Of a stretch of 64,000 nucleotides of DNA, positions 1-10,240 are shown in pieces (position 1 is the first letter of the stretch; each line of letters begins with the position of its first letter). The stretch is taken from NCBI RefSeq assembly GCF_002873135.1, contig NZ_MCVI01000020.1, positions 52,740 through 116,739 on the forward strand. The letters are read 5' to 3'. The notes beneath the pieces are model-generated. The model was not told the DNA's origin and did no database searches. It saw only the letters and a list, made by a program, of their open reading frames with translations. The stretch comes from Shewanella sp. 10N.286.48.A6 (GTDB taxonomy: Bacteria; Pseudomonadota; Gammaproteobacteria; Enterobacterales; Shewanellaceae). Position numbers and translations under genes: made by a program.

Positions 1-4
1 AGAT

Positions 5-80
5 GGGTCGTTAGCTCAGTTGGTAGAGCAGTTGGCTTTTAACCAATTGGTCGAAGGTTCGAATCCTTCACGACCCACCA
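5..80 (+). tRNA. tRNA-Lys (UUU)
   Basis: The cloverleaf can be folded by eye. The acceptor arms are 5-11 and 70-76, with discriminator A77 and an encoded CCA at 78-80. The anticodon stem is 31-35 with 43-47, and the loop at 36-42 carries TTT at 38-40. It is nearly identical to enterobacterial tRNA-Lys. The promoter lies outside the window; no convincing terminator follows directly. Confidence 0.97.
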
Positions 81-369
81 CTTTTCTGAAAGTGAGATTG
101 CCTGTTCGGCTTTGATTCAGTTCCTCCTGTTAGATAGTCCTATGTTTTTTTTCGTTTAATCAAGCCCATCAAACGCTTTAATATTTATCTCCGTCTTTCT
201 CATTCAGATTTAAACCGTAAATTGTTTTTGCTCATATCAAGTGTTTATCATTCTTTAGATTTAAACGTTTTTGTTTTCCACCTACTTTTGTCTAATAGAC
301 CTATTGCTAATGTTGCTTGCTTGTTAAGTGGGTCATATTGCTATGGATGATAAGAATAGGGAGAGAATG

Positions 370-1521
370 ATGAAACAAACACAAATTAGTTTAGCTATAG
401 GTTGTTCATTACTGTTATTGAGCAGTACTAGCTACGCAGATACAGAAATGGAGTTTGGTGGCTATGTCAAAGCTGATGTGATGTTCAGCAGTTATAGCAA
501 TGGGGCACCTGACTCAGGAAACTTATCTCGTCAATTTTATGTACCAGGTACCATTTATGGTGAAGCTGGTAATGGTAAGGAAGTCGTCGACTTTCAAGCC
601 CGCGAAACGCGTTTTAATTTTAAAACTGTATCAGATTTCGATGGCCATAAATTATCAGGTTTTATCGAACTTGATTTTATGACTCATACTGATGGTAATG
701 AGCGAGTATCAAACAGTTATTCCCCGCGTATTCGACAAGCCTTTGTCAGTTATGACAATTGGACTGTTGGTCAAACATGGACTACCTTCCAAAATCCAGG
801 TGCATTACCTGAAAATTTAGACTTTGTGGGCGCAGCTGATGGTACGCCGTTTGTGCGTCAAGCGATGATCCGCTACACCAATGGCGGCTTTCAAATTGCG
901 GTAGAAAACCCAGAAACAACCGTAAACCAATATGGTACAGCGTCAAGAGTGACCAGTGGTAGCGGTATGGTTCCTGATGTCGTTGCTCGTTATAACTTTA
1001 AGTCTGAAGGTGGTTCAGCAATTTCACTTGCTGCAATGGTTCGACAGTTAAATGTAGAGCAAAATGTGGGTACTGAAGCTATTGACTCCACTGAAGTCGG
1101 CTACGGCGCAAGTATTGCTGGTGTTATCCCTGTAGGTAACGATGACTTCAAGTTTTCTGTCACTTATGGTGAAGGCCTAGGTCGTTATATGGCGCTTAAC
1201 TATGCCAATGCTGGTAACTTAGATGCATCAGGTGATATCCAAACTATTAGCTCTTATGGTGGCTTTGCTGCTTACCGTCATTGGTGGAATGATAAATGGC
1301 GTAGTAGTTTAACCTTTGCTGCACTAGAAATTGATAACGATACTTCATTATCAAGTGATGGTGTCAATGCGAGTTCATACTCTGGTTATATCAACTTACT
1401 CTACTCACCAACAAAACCGTTAACGTTTGGTGTTGAGTATATGTATGCTATGAACGAAAAAGAAAGTGGTGTAGATGGCGATTTAAGCCGAGTGTTATTC
1501 TCTGCTAAATACGTTCTATAA
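370..1521 (+). CDS. DcaP-like outer-membrane porin
   Basis: Predicted trimeric outer-membrane channel of the DcaP-like family, members of which pass small organic anions. The N-terminus is a signal peptide (MKQTQ, hydrophobic core, cleavage near SYA-DTE). The mature protein is beta-rich with alternating aromatic strands, contains GYVKADVMF and VGQTWTTF segments typical of DcaP-like proteins, and ends in Leu. The reading frame is open from a GTG at 328, but AGGGAGA at 358-364 lies just before the ATG pair at 367/370, so I place the start at 370 (383 aa). Substrate unknown. A bidirectional terminator at 1543-1573 separates it from convergent grxA. Confidence 0.82.
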   Translation: MKQTQISLAIGCSLLLLSSTSYADTEMEFGGYVKADVMFSSYSNGAPDSGNLSRQFYVPGTIYGEAGNGKEVVDFQARETRFNFKTVSDFDGHKLSGFIELDFMTHTDGNERVSNSYSPRIRQAFVSYDNWTVGQTWTTFQNPGALPENLDFVGAADGTPFVRQAMIRYTNGGFQIAVENPETTVNQYGTASRVTSGSGMVPDVVARYNFKSEGGSAISLAAMVRQLNVEQNVGTEAIDSTEVGYGASIAGVIPVGNDDFKFSVTYGEGLGRYMALNYANAGNLDASGDIQTISSYGGFAAYRHWWNDKWRSSLTFAALEIDNDTSLSSDGVNASSYSGYINLLYSPTKPLTFGVEYMYAMNEKESGVDGDLSRVLFSAKYVL

Positions 1522-1542
1522 AAATATTTTTCTTAAATACAA

Positions 1543-1573
1543 AAAAGGGTTAATTCAATGAATTAACCCTTTT
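1543..1573. terminator. Bidirectional rho-independent terminator
   Basis: A perfect 13-bp inverted repeat (1543-1555 with 1561-1573) has a 5-nt loop and A/T runs at both outer edges. It sits between the convergent porin and grxA genes and can serve both. Confidence 0.88.
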
Positions 1574-1622
1574 CATTGTCTGCGAAATGCGCTCAACGCA
1601 GCTTAGTTGTAATCATTGGTGA

Positions 1623-1883
1623 TTAAGCAACTAATTTATTGTCGCGAACGTATTTATCATATTCTGTGTAACCGCCAACATGAACTTCATCAACGAAGAT
1701 TTGCGGTACTGTTTCAACTGGCTTACCAACGGTTTTTTCTAAGTCTGCTTTAGAAATGCCTTCAGCGTGAATATCGACATATTTGAATTTAAAATCGTCA
1801 CGTTGCGCGGTTAATTTTTCTGATAATTCAACAGCACGAACACAATATGGGCAGCCTGGACGGCCAAAAATAACAACAAACAT
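1623..1883 (-). CDS. grxA: Glutaredoxin 1
   Basis: Cytosolic glutathione-dependent disulfide reductase; in enterobacteria GrxA reduces ribonucleotide reductase and other disulfide proteins. The 86-aa protein matches the usual GrxA length. The dithiol active site CPYC is at residues 11-14, followed by the TVPQIF cis-proline segment and a C-terminal GGY glutathione-binding motif. The sequence follows E. coli GrxA closely through RDDF and GKPVETVPQIFVD. It is monocistronic and convergent with the porin, sharing the terminator at 1543-1573. Confidence 0.95.
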   Translation of the reverse strand: MFVVIFGRPGCPYCVRAVELSEKLTAQRDDFKFKYVDIHAEGISKADLEKTVGKPVETVPQIFVDEVHVGGYTEYDKYVRDNKLVA

Positions 1884-1955
1884 AGTGACTCCTTTTTTTG
1901 ATTTGACGATTTATACCATAAGTTTTATCGAATTGATATTGTATAAGCGCAGCGA

Positions 1956-3710
1956 CTAAAAACTACTATCCGTGATCGTTTTATAACGGCCTTTATAGTC
2001 AAAAAACTTTTCGACTAAATCCCATTTATGTTTCTGTTTTTTCAAAAGTAATAAGTCCGGCTTTTTAAAGTGCTCACTATGGGCGATTAAATCGGCGGGC
2101 TTTTTATATTGTGGGTGCTTCATGCCGGGAGTTCGACAATGAGGAGAGATAAATATAGCAAACAAAGCGCGGCGTTGCGCTGGTGTGTCCATATTAAAGT
2201 ATTCTTTAAAGTCATTCGATTCAATATCAAAGTATTGCACCACAAGCTTGCCATTTTCTTCGATAAGCTGCATCTCTTGGCATTTAAACAAATGATGATG
2301 TTGAGACGACAATACCTGCTTTAAACGCTTGTCAGGATCAATGAGGGTAGATTGACAGATATGACAAATGCGCGCCGCGATATCATTTTCAGCGCCACAA
2401 TCAGGGCAAGCTTTAGAACGAAATCTAAAGTCACACTGTTGAATGTTTGATGACGAGTCCTCTATTAGCCCCTGACAGCGTCTACCAAAGTGTTCAACAA
2501 TATCACCGTCATTATCCACCAAGCCCCAAAAAGTATTGGCAAATTGGCATACAGGGCAATGCACTTGCACTGGCACAGATTTACTATTGGGTTTTACTTG
2601 ACCCACTTCAGGAAAATATAAGTCATAACCGTTAGCGGCATAATCAATGACTAAGCAATCTTGTTTATCAGGCGCTAAGCGTAAACCTCGGCCAATCATT
2701 TGTTGAAATAAGCTTACTGATGCTGTGGGCCTTAAAATAACAATTAAATCGACATGAGGGGCGTCAAAGCCGGTGGTTAATACAGCAACATTGACGATGA
2801 ATTTAATTTTCTGTTGTTTGAACTGACTAATAATTTCGTCGCGTTCTGCATGTGGTGTATCTGCTGTAATGAGTGCAGCATCGTCATTTAATAATTTAAG
2901 TACTTCTTTTGCATGACGAACTGTCGCCGCAAAAATTAATACGCCTTTACGAGAGTCTGCTAATTGTTGTACTTGTTTTATGATGGCAGTGGTTGCGCGG
3001 CCTTGATGGTTGAGTAAATCATCAACTTCCTTTTGCGGAAATTCACCTGTATTACTTGGCTCTAACTGACTAAAGTCATATTGGGCACTTAGTCCATCAA
3101 ATATTTTGGGTGCGGTTAAGTAGCCTTTTTTTATGAGCGGCCGCATAGGTAATTCAAAAATGCACTTTTCAAATACTGGCTTGTCAGCATTGCCTATTTT
3201 TCCATGGTAATGATGTCGATATATCCAACCTAAACCCAATCGATAGGGCGTGGCAGTTAGCCCTAACAGTTTTATTTGTGGATTAATCTTTTTGAGGTGA
3301 GTTAATAACTGTTGGTATTGGCTATCTTTATCATTACTGACTCGGTGACATTCATCAATTATTACCAATGAGAATGATTGGCAGAATTGCTCGGGCTTTC
3401 GCGCTGCTGATTGCACACTGGCGACCACGGTTTTACCATGGGCTTTTTTTTGCTTTAAACCCGCAGAATAAATATTGGCATCTTCAGTGAGTAAACCCAC
3501 TTTTTCTGCATTTTGTGCCACGAGTTCTTTCACATGGGTCAAAACTAAAACGTTACCACGGGCAATTCGAGCTAGTTCGGCTATCACAATACTTTTGCCT
3601 GCTCCTGTAGGAAGTACCAGCACAGCAGAGTCATTAGATTGCTTAAAATGGGTTATAGCAGCGTTAACAGAGTCTTGTTGGTAATCGCGAAGTGAAATGG
3701 TTGCAGACAT
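1956..3710 (-). CDS. radD: RadD/YejH-type DEAD/DEAH helicase
   Basis: Superfamily 2 ATPase; E. coli RadD is 586 aa and acts in DNA damage tolerance and recombination, and this protein is 584 aa. Visible motifs are the Walker A PTGAGKS near residue 36-42, the DECH box, the SAT-equivalent GLTATP, and the helicase C-terminal IGRGLR motif VI. Zinc-binding CPVC and CPDC...CHIC clusters follow in the C-terminal third. The stop lies 72 bp upstream of the grxA start on the same strand, but the two need not be cotranscribed. Confidence 0.9.
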   Translation of the reverse strand: MSATISLRDYQQDSVNAAITHFKQSNDSAVLVLPTGAGKSIVIAELARIARGNVLVLTHVKELVAQNAEKVGLLTEDANIYSAGLKQKKAHGKTVVASVQSAARKPEQFCQSFSLVIIDECHRVSNDKDSQYQQLLTHLKKINPQIKLLGLTATPYRLGLGWIYRHHYHGKIGNADKPVFEKCIFELPMRPLIKKGYLTAPKIFDGLSAQYDFSQLEPSNTGEFPQKEVDDLLNHQGRATTAIIKQVQQLADSRKGVLIFAATVRHAKEVLKLLNDDAALITADTPHAERDEIISQFKQQKIKFIVNVAVLTTGFDAPHVDLIVILRPTASVSLFQQMIGRGLRLAPDKQDCLVIDYAANGYDLYFPEVGQVKPNSKSVPVQVHCPVCQFANTFWGLVDNDGDIVEHFGRRCQGLIEDSSSNIQQCDFRFRSKACPDCGAENDIAARICHICQSTLIDPDKRLKQVLSSQHHHLFKCQEMQLIEENGKLVVQYFDIESNDFKEYFNMDTPAQRRALFAIFISPHCRTPGMKHPQYKKPADLIAHSEHFKKPDLLLLKKQKHKWDLVEKFFDYKGRYKTITDSSF

Positions 3711-3862
3711 AAGTGAGTATGAAATGGCTTATTATTTAATATTGATCATGCAGGGTACTGTAGCATGAATACAAGCTAGCGCGGCGCAGTCTATTCAATA
3801 AAAGTCGCTGAATACATATCGTTTCAGCATGAGTTGATAGAGTTTTAAGCCAGAATAAATAT

Positions 3863-3887
3863 AAAAAAGCCCCCTCAGTGAGGGGGC
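3863..3887 (-). terminator. Rho-independent terminator of acs
   Basis: A GC-rich hairpin (3869-3875 with 3881-3887, GCCCCCT arms) is followed on the minus strand by six T residues (complement of 3863-3868). It lies 78 bp after the acs stop. Confidence 0.9.
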
Positions 3888-3964
3888 AACGAGAATCTGG
3901 TTAGGAGTTCTCAGGTTGGTAAGAGGGTGGGGAGTACTTAATAACCTCTTATTTTAAACTGCTG

Positions 3965-5917
3965 TTATTGAGTTTTGTTTAAACGAGACTCTATCAAGGT
4001 ATCAATCACCGCTGGATCTGCAAGGGTAGAAGAATCGCCTAAGTTGGTTACTTCATTTGCGGCAATTTTACGTAAGAAGCGGCGCATGATTTTACCTGAA
4101 CGTGTTTTAGGTAAACCGCCAGCCCATTGAATTAAATCTGGGGTGGCTAGTGCGCCAATCTCTTTACGCACCCATTGACGTAGCCCTTGACGTAACTCTT
4201 CAGTTTCTTCAACGCCGTTAATTAAGGTTACATAGGCATAAATGCCTTGGCCTTTAATATCATGGGGGTAACCTACAACTGCGGCTTCAGCGACAAGATC
4301 GTGTGATACAAGCGCGCTTTCAACTTCAGCAGTACCGAGGCGGTGGCCCGATACGTTAATTACGTCATCAACACGGCCAGTGATCCAGTAATAACCATCC
4401 TCATCACGACGAGCGCCGTCACCAGTAAAGTACATACCTCTAAAGGTTTTAAAGTAAGTGAGAGCAAAACGATCATGGTCGCCAAATACGGTGCGCATTT
4501 GTCCCGGCCAAGAGTCAAGAATAACAAGGTTGCCATCTACAGCGCCTTCAAGAATATTACCCATGTTATCAACTAATGCCGGCTGAACCCCAAAAAATGG
4601 ACGCGTAGCAGAGCCCGGTTTTGCATCTGTGGCGCCAGGTAATGGGCTAATCAAAATACCACCGGTTTCAGTCTGCCACCATGTATCCACAATTGGGCAG
4701 GATTCATGGCCAATCACTTCATGGTACCAGCGCCAAGCTTCAGGGTTAATGGGTTCACCCACCGAGCCCATTACCCGTAATGAGCTACCATCAAAACCAT
4801 CAAACTGTTCTTTACCTTCTGCCATTAAAGCGCGAATTAACGTTGGTGCAGTATATAAAATATTAACTTTATGACGGTCGACCATTTCACCAAGACGAGC
4901 TGGATTTGGAGAGTTTGGTACTCCCTCATGAATAAGGATAGTTGCGCCATTGGCTAATGGACCATATACCATGTAGGAGTGACCGGTGATCCAACCCACA
5001 TCAGCAGTACACCAATATACTTCACCTTCTTTGTAATCAAAAACATACTCGTGAGTCATTGAGGCGTAAACCATATAACCACCAGTGGTATGCAACACAC
5101 CTTTCGGGTTACCGGTTGAGCCTGAAGTGTATAAAAGAAATAGCGGGTCTTCAGCGCCCATTTCTTCAGCTTGGCAATGCTCTGATGCCGTTGCAACAAC
5201 ATCGCTCCACCATATATCTCGGCCTTCAACCCAGTCGATATCACCACCAGTTCGATTAAGTACAATGACTTTTTCGACACAATCTACATCTGGGTTATTA
5301 AGCGCTTCATCAATGCTACGTTTAAGCGGAATTTTACGGCCACCACGCACGCCTTCATCAGCGGTGATCAAGACTCTTGATTTGCCATCAATTACGCGTG
5401 ATGCAATTGAATCAGGTGAGAAACCGCCAAATACCACCGAATGGATCGCGCCAATGCGGGCACAAGCAAGCATAGCAACGGCCGCTTCAGGCACCATAGG
5501 CATATAAATTGTGACTACATCACCTTTACAAACCCCCTGGCTACGTAGGGCATTGGCAAATTTACACACATCAGTATGCAGTTCACGATAAGTGATTTTA
5601 CGCTGTTCATTGGCATCGTCACCTTCCCAGATGATCGCTACGCGGTCGCCATTATCTTCTAAATGGCGATCTAAACAGTTTGAAGATGCGTTCAATGTGC
5701 CATCATAAAACCACTCAATAGACAGGTTATGATCATCAAAAGAGGTTTGTTTAATTTTGGTATAAGGCTTGATCCAATCGATGCGCTTACCGTGTTCTCT
5801 CCAAAAACCTTCAGGATTAACCACAGATTCTTGGTACATTTTTTTATACTTATCATTATCGACCAGTGCATTTTTAGCGAAATCGGCTGGTACTTTGTAG
5901 AGAGACTGCGAGCTCAT
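3965..5917 (-). CDS. acs: Acetyl-coenzyme A synthetase
   Basis: AMP-forming enzyme that activates acetate to acetyl-CoA through acetyl-AMP. The 650-aa protein contains the adenylation loop [11 protein letters not shown], the [17 protein letters not shown] hinge region, the VINVSGHR motif, and the C-terminal [11 protein letters not shown] whose lysine is acetylated by Pat-type enzymes in relatives. The frame extends to 5935, but AAGGGAAG sits just before the ATG at 5917, giving MSSQSLYKV. It is divergent from a CrbS-like kinase. The CrbS/CrbR pathway is known to control acs in Vibrio and Pseudomonas, and a 14-bp palindrome lies 65-78 bp upstream of this start. Confidence 0.97.
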   Translation of the reverse strand: MSSQSLYKVPADFAKNALVDNDKYKKMYQESVVNPEGFWREHGKRIDWIKPYTKIKQTSFDDHNLSIEWFYDGTLNASSNCLDRHLEDNGDRVAIIWEGDDANEQRKITYRELHTDVCKFANALRSQGVCKGDVVTIYMPMVPEAAVAMLACARIGAIHSVVFGGFSPDSIASRVIDGKSRVLITADEGVRGGRKIPLKRSIDEALNNPDVDCVEKVIVLNRTGGDIDWVEGRDIWWSDVVATASEHCQAEEMGAEDPLFLLYTSGSTGNPKGVLHTTGGYMVYASMTHEYVFDYKEGEVYWCTADVGWITGHSYMVYGPLANGATILIHEGVPNSPNPARLGEMVDRHKVNILYTAPTLIRALMAEGKEQFDGFDGSSLRVMGSVGEPINPEAWRWYHEVIGHESCPIVDTWWQTETGGILISPLPGATDAKPGSATRPFFGVQPALVDNMGNILEGAVDGNLVILDSWPGQMRTVFGDHDRFALTYFKTFRGMYFTGDGARRDEDGYYWITGRVDDVINVSGHRLGTAEVESALVSHDLVAEAAVVGYPHDIKGQGIYAYVTLINGVEETEELRQGLRQWVRKEIGALATPDLIQWAGGLPKTRSGKIMRRFLRKIAANEVTNLGDSSTLADPAVIDTLIESRLNKTQ

Positions 5918-5981
5918 ATGGCTTCCCTTTGTCAAAATTTGCGTTATGAAAGTATCCTCTGCATGATGATGTTAACTCCAT

Positions 5982-5995
5982 TAGACCTTGGTCTA
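5982..5995. promoter_or_regulatory. Palindrome in acs/crbS intergenic region
   Basis: TAGACC-TT-GGTCTA is a perfect 6-2-6 inverted repeat between divergent acs and the CrbS-like kinase gene, 65-78 bp upstream of acs. It is a candidate operator for the cognate LuxR-type regulator CrbR, whose gene is not in this window. Assignment is inference. Confidence 0.45.
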
Positions 5996-6103
5996 GTTTT
6001 AAAATATCCTTAATATTTAGCTTGTTGCGCGTGTTAACATCTCATGCAAATAACGCAAAATTATTGCATAATTAATAAGCGAATATAATAAAAAGAGAAA
6101 GCT

Positions 6104-9100
6104 ATGAATTTAACCTTAGTCGTTGCTGTGATTGCAATTTGCTATGTGTCATTACTGTTTATACTGGCCTGGGGCGCTGAACGTTGGTTTAGTAAAATCA
6201 CTAATAAAGTCCAAGTATGGATATACGGCTTAAGTCTAGCTGTTTACTGTTCTTCATGGAGCTTCCTTGGCACAGTAGGTCAATCAGCGAACGATTTATG
6301 GTCTTTCTTGCCGATTTATCTTGGCCCAATCTTAATTTTTACCCTGGGTTTTGGGGTATTACGCAAAATGGTTTTAGTCTCTAAAGCGCAAAATATAACC
6401 TCGGTAGCCGATTTTATTGCCGCGCGCTATGGAAAATCCCAAGCCCTTGCTGCCATAGTGACCCTAATAGCACTATGCGGCATCATGCCCTATATTGCTC
6501 TGCAACTTAAAGCCATGGTATTTAGCCTTAATTTATTTCAACCTGATAATTTACCTTTAAATGGCGTCAGTATCCCTTTGGTGATTACTTTCATTTTGGC
6601 TATATTTGCGATTTTATTTGGCACTCGTAAATTGGATGCCACCGAACATAATCCTGGGATGATGGTAGCGATCGCTTTTGAGTCACTGATTAAATTAGTC
6701 GCCTTTTTGATTGTCGGTGTGGTGATTACTTATGGTTTTTTTGATGGTTTTGATGATATCTGGCAACAAGCGAAAGACAAAGAACTCATCAACCATGGCA
6801 CTTTAAATATCGCTTCAATTTTACCGGAAATGCTGGTGGGGATTGCCGCCTTTATGTGTATGCCAAGGCAATTTCATGTGATGGTAGTTGAGTGTGCAGA
6901 AGAAGGGGTGTTAAAAAAAGCCCGCTGGATCTTTCCCTTGTATTTGGCCATGTTTGGCTTATTTGTGGCGCCATTAGCCCTTGCTGGTAAATTATTACTT
7001 GGTGATACCGTGGCGGCAGACACTTATGTGATTAACCTGCCTTTAGCATTAGATCAGCCTGTTCTCGCCGTTATTGCCTTATTAGGCACGCTTTCAGCAG
7101 CGACGGGTATGGTGATTGTTGCTGTTGTGACCATTAGTGTCATGATCAGTAACGAATGGTTAGTTCCAGTTATGCTACGTACTGGTAAAATCACTGGCAC
7201 TAATTTCAATCAATTTGCGCGTTTTTTATTAAATGCGCGCCGTTTAGCCATCATCATTATTTTGGCCTTGGGTTATTTTAGTTACTTAATATTTGGTAGT
7301 AATGAATCGTTATCTCACCTTGGGCAGCTATCATTCGGTGCTTTTGCGCAGCTAGCACCCGCACTCATAGGTGGCTTGTATTGGAAGTATGGTAACCGTG
7401 CTGGGGTGTTTTTAGGTTTAGCAGTAGGCTTTTCATTGTGGTGTTATATTTTATTTGAGCGCAGCGTAGGCTTAGTGGGCGATACTGGGATCTTAGCGTC
7501 TATTAGCCCGGAAGTGGATGACACTTTAGTGGCGCTATTAGCCAATATTGCCTTTTATATTTTAGGCTCGTTGTGGTTTCGAGCTGGGGTAGCTGAGCGC
7601 ATTCAAGCTAGTCACTTTATCAATCCCGGTATCATTAAAAAAGACAGCAACCGAAAACATGCGGCGATATCTCAACAAGATTTATTAATTCTTGCCAGTC
7701 GTTTTGTTAGTCCAACCCGCGCTTATGAAAGCTTTAGTCAATACTCGCCAGCTGCGGTAAGAAGTGATTCTTGGCATAAAGTGGCTGATGAAGCGTTAAT
7801 CTCACACACAGAGCATATGCTTGCAGGTGTGCTAGGAGCATCGAGCGCCTCACTGGTGATGGACTCGGTGTTACAAGGTCGCGATTTAGCCCTTGATGAA
7901 GTCTTTAGTTTAGTGGATGAAGCGTCAACCAAGGTGATGTTAAGCCAAGACATGTTACGCGGCGCCATTGAACATGCTTATGAAGGCATGAGTGTGGTGG
8001 ACAAAGATTTAAACTTGGTCGCATGGAATTATAAATATGCCGAGCTATATGATTATCCTGACGGTTTTTTAAAGCAAGGCATGCCAATTAGTGAAGTGGT
8101 ACGTTTTAACGCTGCCAGAGGCTATTGTGGAGAGGGTGAAATTGATGCTCAAGTAGAAATGCGAGTGCAGCATATGCGCGCGGGCACAGAGCATACCTCA
8201 GAGCGACAACGCCGAGACGGTAAAGTGATAAAAATTCAAGGTAATCCAATGCCAGATGGCGGCTTTGTGATGACCTTTACCGATATCACCCAATACCGTG
8301 AGCAAGAGAAAGCCTTACTAGAAGCCAATGAAACCCTTGAAAGTCGAGTAAAAGAACGTACCTATGAACTGGCAATGCTTAACAGCGAACTACTAGAAGC
8401 AAAAGCCCAAGAAGAAATGGCTAATGCGTCAAAAAGTCGTTTTCTTGCGGCCGTTGGGCATGATCTTATGCAGCCGCTTAATGCTGCAAGATTGTTTACT
8501 GCTTCACTAGCGCAATACCCCAATCTTGATTTAGAAGGGCAAACCACTTTATCCCATATCAACAACTCCTTGCGAACAGCGGGGGAGTTATTAACTGATT
8601 TATTGGATATATCAAAGCTTGATTCAGGCATGGTGGAGGTTAACCGCCGAGATTTTGCTATTGCTGACTTACTCACAGGTCTTGCTGTTGAGTTTGAGGC
8701 TATGTCAAAAGACACTCAAATTCGCTTCAATATGATCCCCTGTAATGCCACTGTCAACTCAGACTTATCCTTACTGAGGCGTATATTACAAAACTTTTTA
8801 ACCAATGCTTACCGCTATGCTAGAGGCGGTAAAGTGCTGTTGGGTTGTCGCCGCCGAGGAAAGTATCTCGAAATTCAGGTGTTAGATACAGGTTGTGGCA
8901 TTGATGAGCATGAAACAGAAGAGATATTTAAAGAGTTTAAACGCTTAAATCATCCCAGTAGCCAAAATGTCAGCGGCTTAGGCTTAGGGCTCGCTATTGC
9001 TGATCGAATAAGCAAGGTGTTAGATCATCAAATTCAGGTTTCATCAAAGCTTGGTCAAGGTTCAGTGTTCTCAATTATCGTGCCTTTAGGCGAAACCATC

Positions 9101-9514
9101 AGTGAAAAATCGGCTAAACCATTGCCAAGCTTAACTCAGCCATTAGCTGGGGTAAAAGTGCTTTGTATTGATAATGAAGAGGCGATATTGGCAGGGCTTG
9201 AAAGCTTATTAACTCGCTGGAAGTGCGAGGTGATTTGTGCAACCGATTTAGCTGATGCTCGTATTAAACTTGGCCTTAAAGGGGTTGCTCCTGATATCGT
9301 TTTAGCTGATTACCATTTAGATAACAATCAAAATGGCGTCGATGCTATGGATGGTATTCGTTCGCGCTACGGTGAACATTTACCCGGGATCTTGATAACG
9401 GCGAATACGAATAAGGATTTGGTTGACGACGTACAAAAACGTGGTTATCACTATATGGCCAAAATGATTAAACCAGCGGCATTACGGGCGTTAATATCAA
9501 GTTTAGTGAAGTAG
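6104..9514 (+). CDS. crbS: CrbS-type transporter-fused hybrid histidine kinase
   Basis: Membrane sensor kinase of 1136 aa. Residues about 1-500 form a multi-helix sodium:solute symporter-like domain. A PAS-like domain (about 625-745) and a short coiled coil follow. The HisKA domain has the phospho-accepting His786 in GHDLMQPLNAARL, and the ATPase domain has NFLTNAYRYA, DTGCGID and GLGLGLAIA boxes. The C-terminal receiver domain has Asp1069 in LADYH and Lys1123. This order matches CrbS, and location beside acs supports a role in acetate-switch control. The symbol is by analogy. Transport activity cannot be judged from sequence alone. Confidence 0.85.
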   Translation: MNLTLVVAVIAICYVSLLFILAWGAERWFSKITNKVQVWIYGLSLAVYCSSWSFLGTVGQSANDLWSFLPIYLGPILIFTLGFGVLRKMVLVSKAQNITSVADFIAARYGKSQALAAIVTLIALCGIMPYIALQLKAMVFSLNLFQPDNLPLNGVSIPLVITFILAIFAILFGTRKLDATEHNPGMMVAIAFESLIKLVAFLIVGVVITYGFFDGFDDIWQQAKDKELINHGTLNIASILPEMLVGIAAFMCMPRQFHVMVVECAEEGVLKKARWIFPLYLAMFGLFVAPLALAGKLLLGDTVAADTYVINLPLALDQPVLAVIALLGTLSAATGMVIVAVVTISVMISNEWLVPVMLRTGKITGTNFNQFARFLLNARRLAIIIILALGYFSYLIFGSNESLSHLGQLSFGAFAQLAPALIGGLYWKYGNRAGVFLGLAVGFSLWCYILFERSVGLVGDTGILASISPEVDDTLVALLANIAFYILGSLWFRAGVAERIQASHFINPGIIKKDSNRKHAAISQQDLLILASRFVSPTRAYESFSQYSPAAVRSDSWHKVADEALISHTEHMLAGVLGASSASLVMDSVLQGRDLALDEVFSLVDEASTKVMLSQDMLRGAIEHAYEGMSVVDKDLNLVAWNYKYAELYDYPDGFLKQGMPISEVVRFNAARGYCGEGEIDAQVEMRVQHMRAGTEHTSERQRRDGKVIKIQGNPMPDGGFVMTFTDITQYREQEKALLEANETLESRVKERTYELAMLNSELLEAKAQEEMANASKSRFLAAVGHDLMQPLNAARLFTASLAQYPNLDLEGQTTLSHINNSLRTAGELLTDLLDISKLDSGMVEVNRRDFAIADLLTGLAVEFEAMSKDTQIRFNMIPCNATVNSDLSLLRRILQNFLTNAYRYARGGKVLLGCRRRGKYLEIQVLDTGCGIDEHETEEIFKEFKRLNHPSSQNVSGLGLGLAIADRISKVLDHQIQVSSKLGQGSVFSIIVPLGETISEKSAKPLPSLTQPLAGVKVLCIDNEEAILAGLESLLTRWKCEVICATDLADARIKLGLKGVAPDIVLADYHLDNNQNGVDAMDGIRSRYGEHLPGILITANTNKDLVDDVQKRGYHYMAKMIKPAALRALISSLVK

Positions 9515-9569
9515 GCCGATGCAGTGTTAATAAATGAAATAGAGAGCGCTAACAGCAAAAGGATGAGCA

Positions 9570-10172
9570 ATGATAACTGTCTATGGCGATGAAAAATCAG
9601 GTAACTGTTACAAAATAAAGCTCACTTTGGCGCTACTTAAAATTGATTATCAATGGTTTGACATAGATATCATGGCCGGTGGCACCCAAACCAAGGCTTT
9701 TTTAGCTAAAAACCCAAACGGTAAGTTACCGGTTATTGAGCTAGATGATGGTCGAGTGTTAGCCGAGTCTAATGCCATCATTGGTTATTTGGCTGCTGGG
9801 TCGGCGTTAATTCCTGGCGATGAATTTAATAAAGCCTTAATGTATCAATGGCTGTTCTTTGAGCAATACAGCCACGAACCTTGTATTGCTGTAGCAAGGT
9901 TTATTAAGCTTTACCAAGGTATGCCACTAGAGCGACAAGCTGAGTTTGAACGTCTGCAAATTCAGGGGGATAAGGTGTTAAAGTTACTTGATAACCAGTT
10001 AGTTGGGCAGGCATTTATGATCGGCGAACAGTTTAGCCTTGCTGATATTGCGCTTTATGCATACACCCATGTAGCCCATGAAGGTGGCTTTGATTTATCG
10101 CTTTATCCCAATATTCAACAATGGTTAGCTAATATTGAGTCACAAGCGGGTTTTGTCTCCATGCTCGATTAA
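9570..10172 (+). CDS. Glutathione S-transferase family protein
   Basis: Cytosolic GST-fold protein of 200 aa. The N-terminal thioredoxin-like domain begins MITVYGDEKSGNCYKIKLTL and carries GKLPVIELDDG with the cis-proline, then LAESNAIIGYLA, the usual glutathione gamma-glutamyl contact. The all-helical C-terminal domain contains FSLADIALYAY, the conserved capping motif. It lies 55 bp after the kinase gene on the same strand with AAAGGATGAGC before the start. Substrate unknown. Confidence 0.9.
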   Translation: MITVYGDEKSGNCYKIKLTLALLKIDYQWFDIDIMAGGTQTKAFLAKNPNGKLPVIELDDGRVLAESNAIIGYLAAGSALIPGDEFNKALMYQWLFFEQYSHEPCIAVARFIKLYQGMPLERQAEFERLQIQGDKVLKLLDNQLVGQAFMIGEQFSLADIALYAYTHVAHEGGFDLSLYPNIQQWLANIESQAGFVSMLD

Positions 10173-10213
10173 TCAATCGCGATCTTATATCTGACCAGCT
10201 AAATCATTGTCAA

Positions 10214-10240
10214 CATTACCCATTACCCATTACCCATCAC
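10214..10240. repeat. CATTACC heptamer tandem repeat
   Basis: Three full copies of CATTACC plus a partial fourth. The stop codon of the minus-strand DUF2955 gene (10230-10232) lies inside the repeat. Confidence 0.85.

Noticed and set aside
5085..5507. 140-codon plus-strand frame inside acs
   Set aside because: Lies wholly antisense to a well-supported acs coding region; codon-bias shadow.
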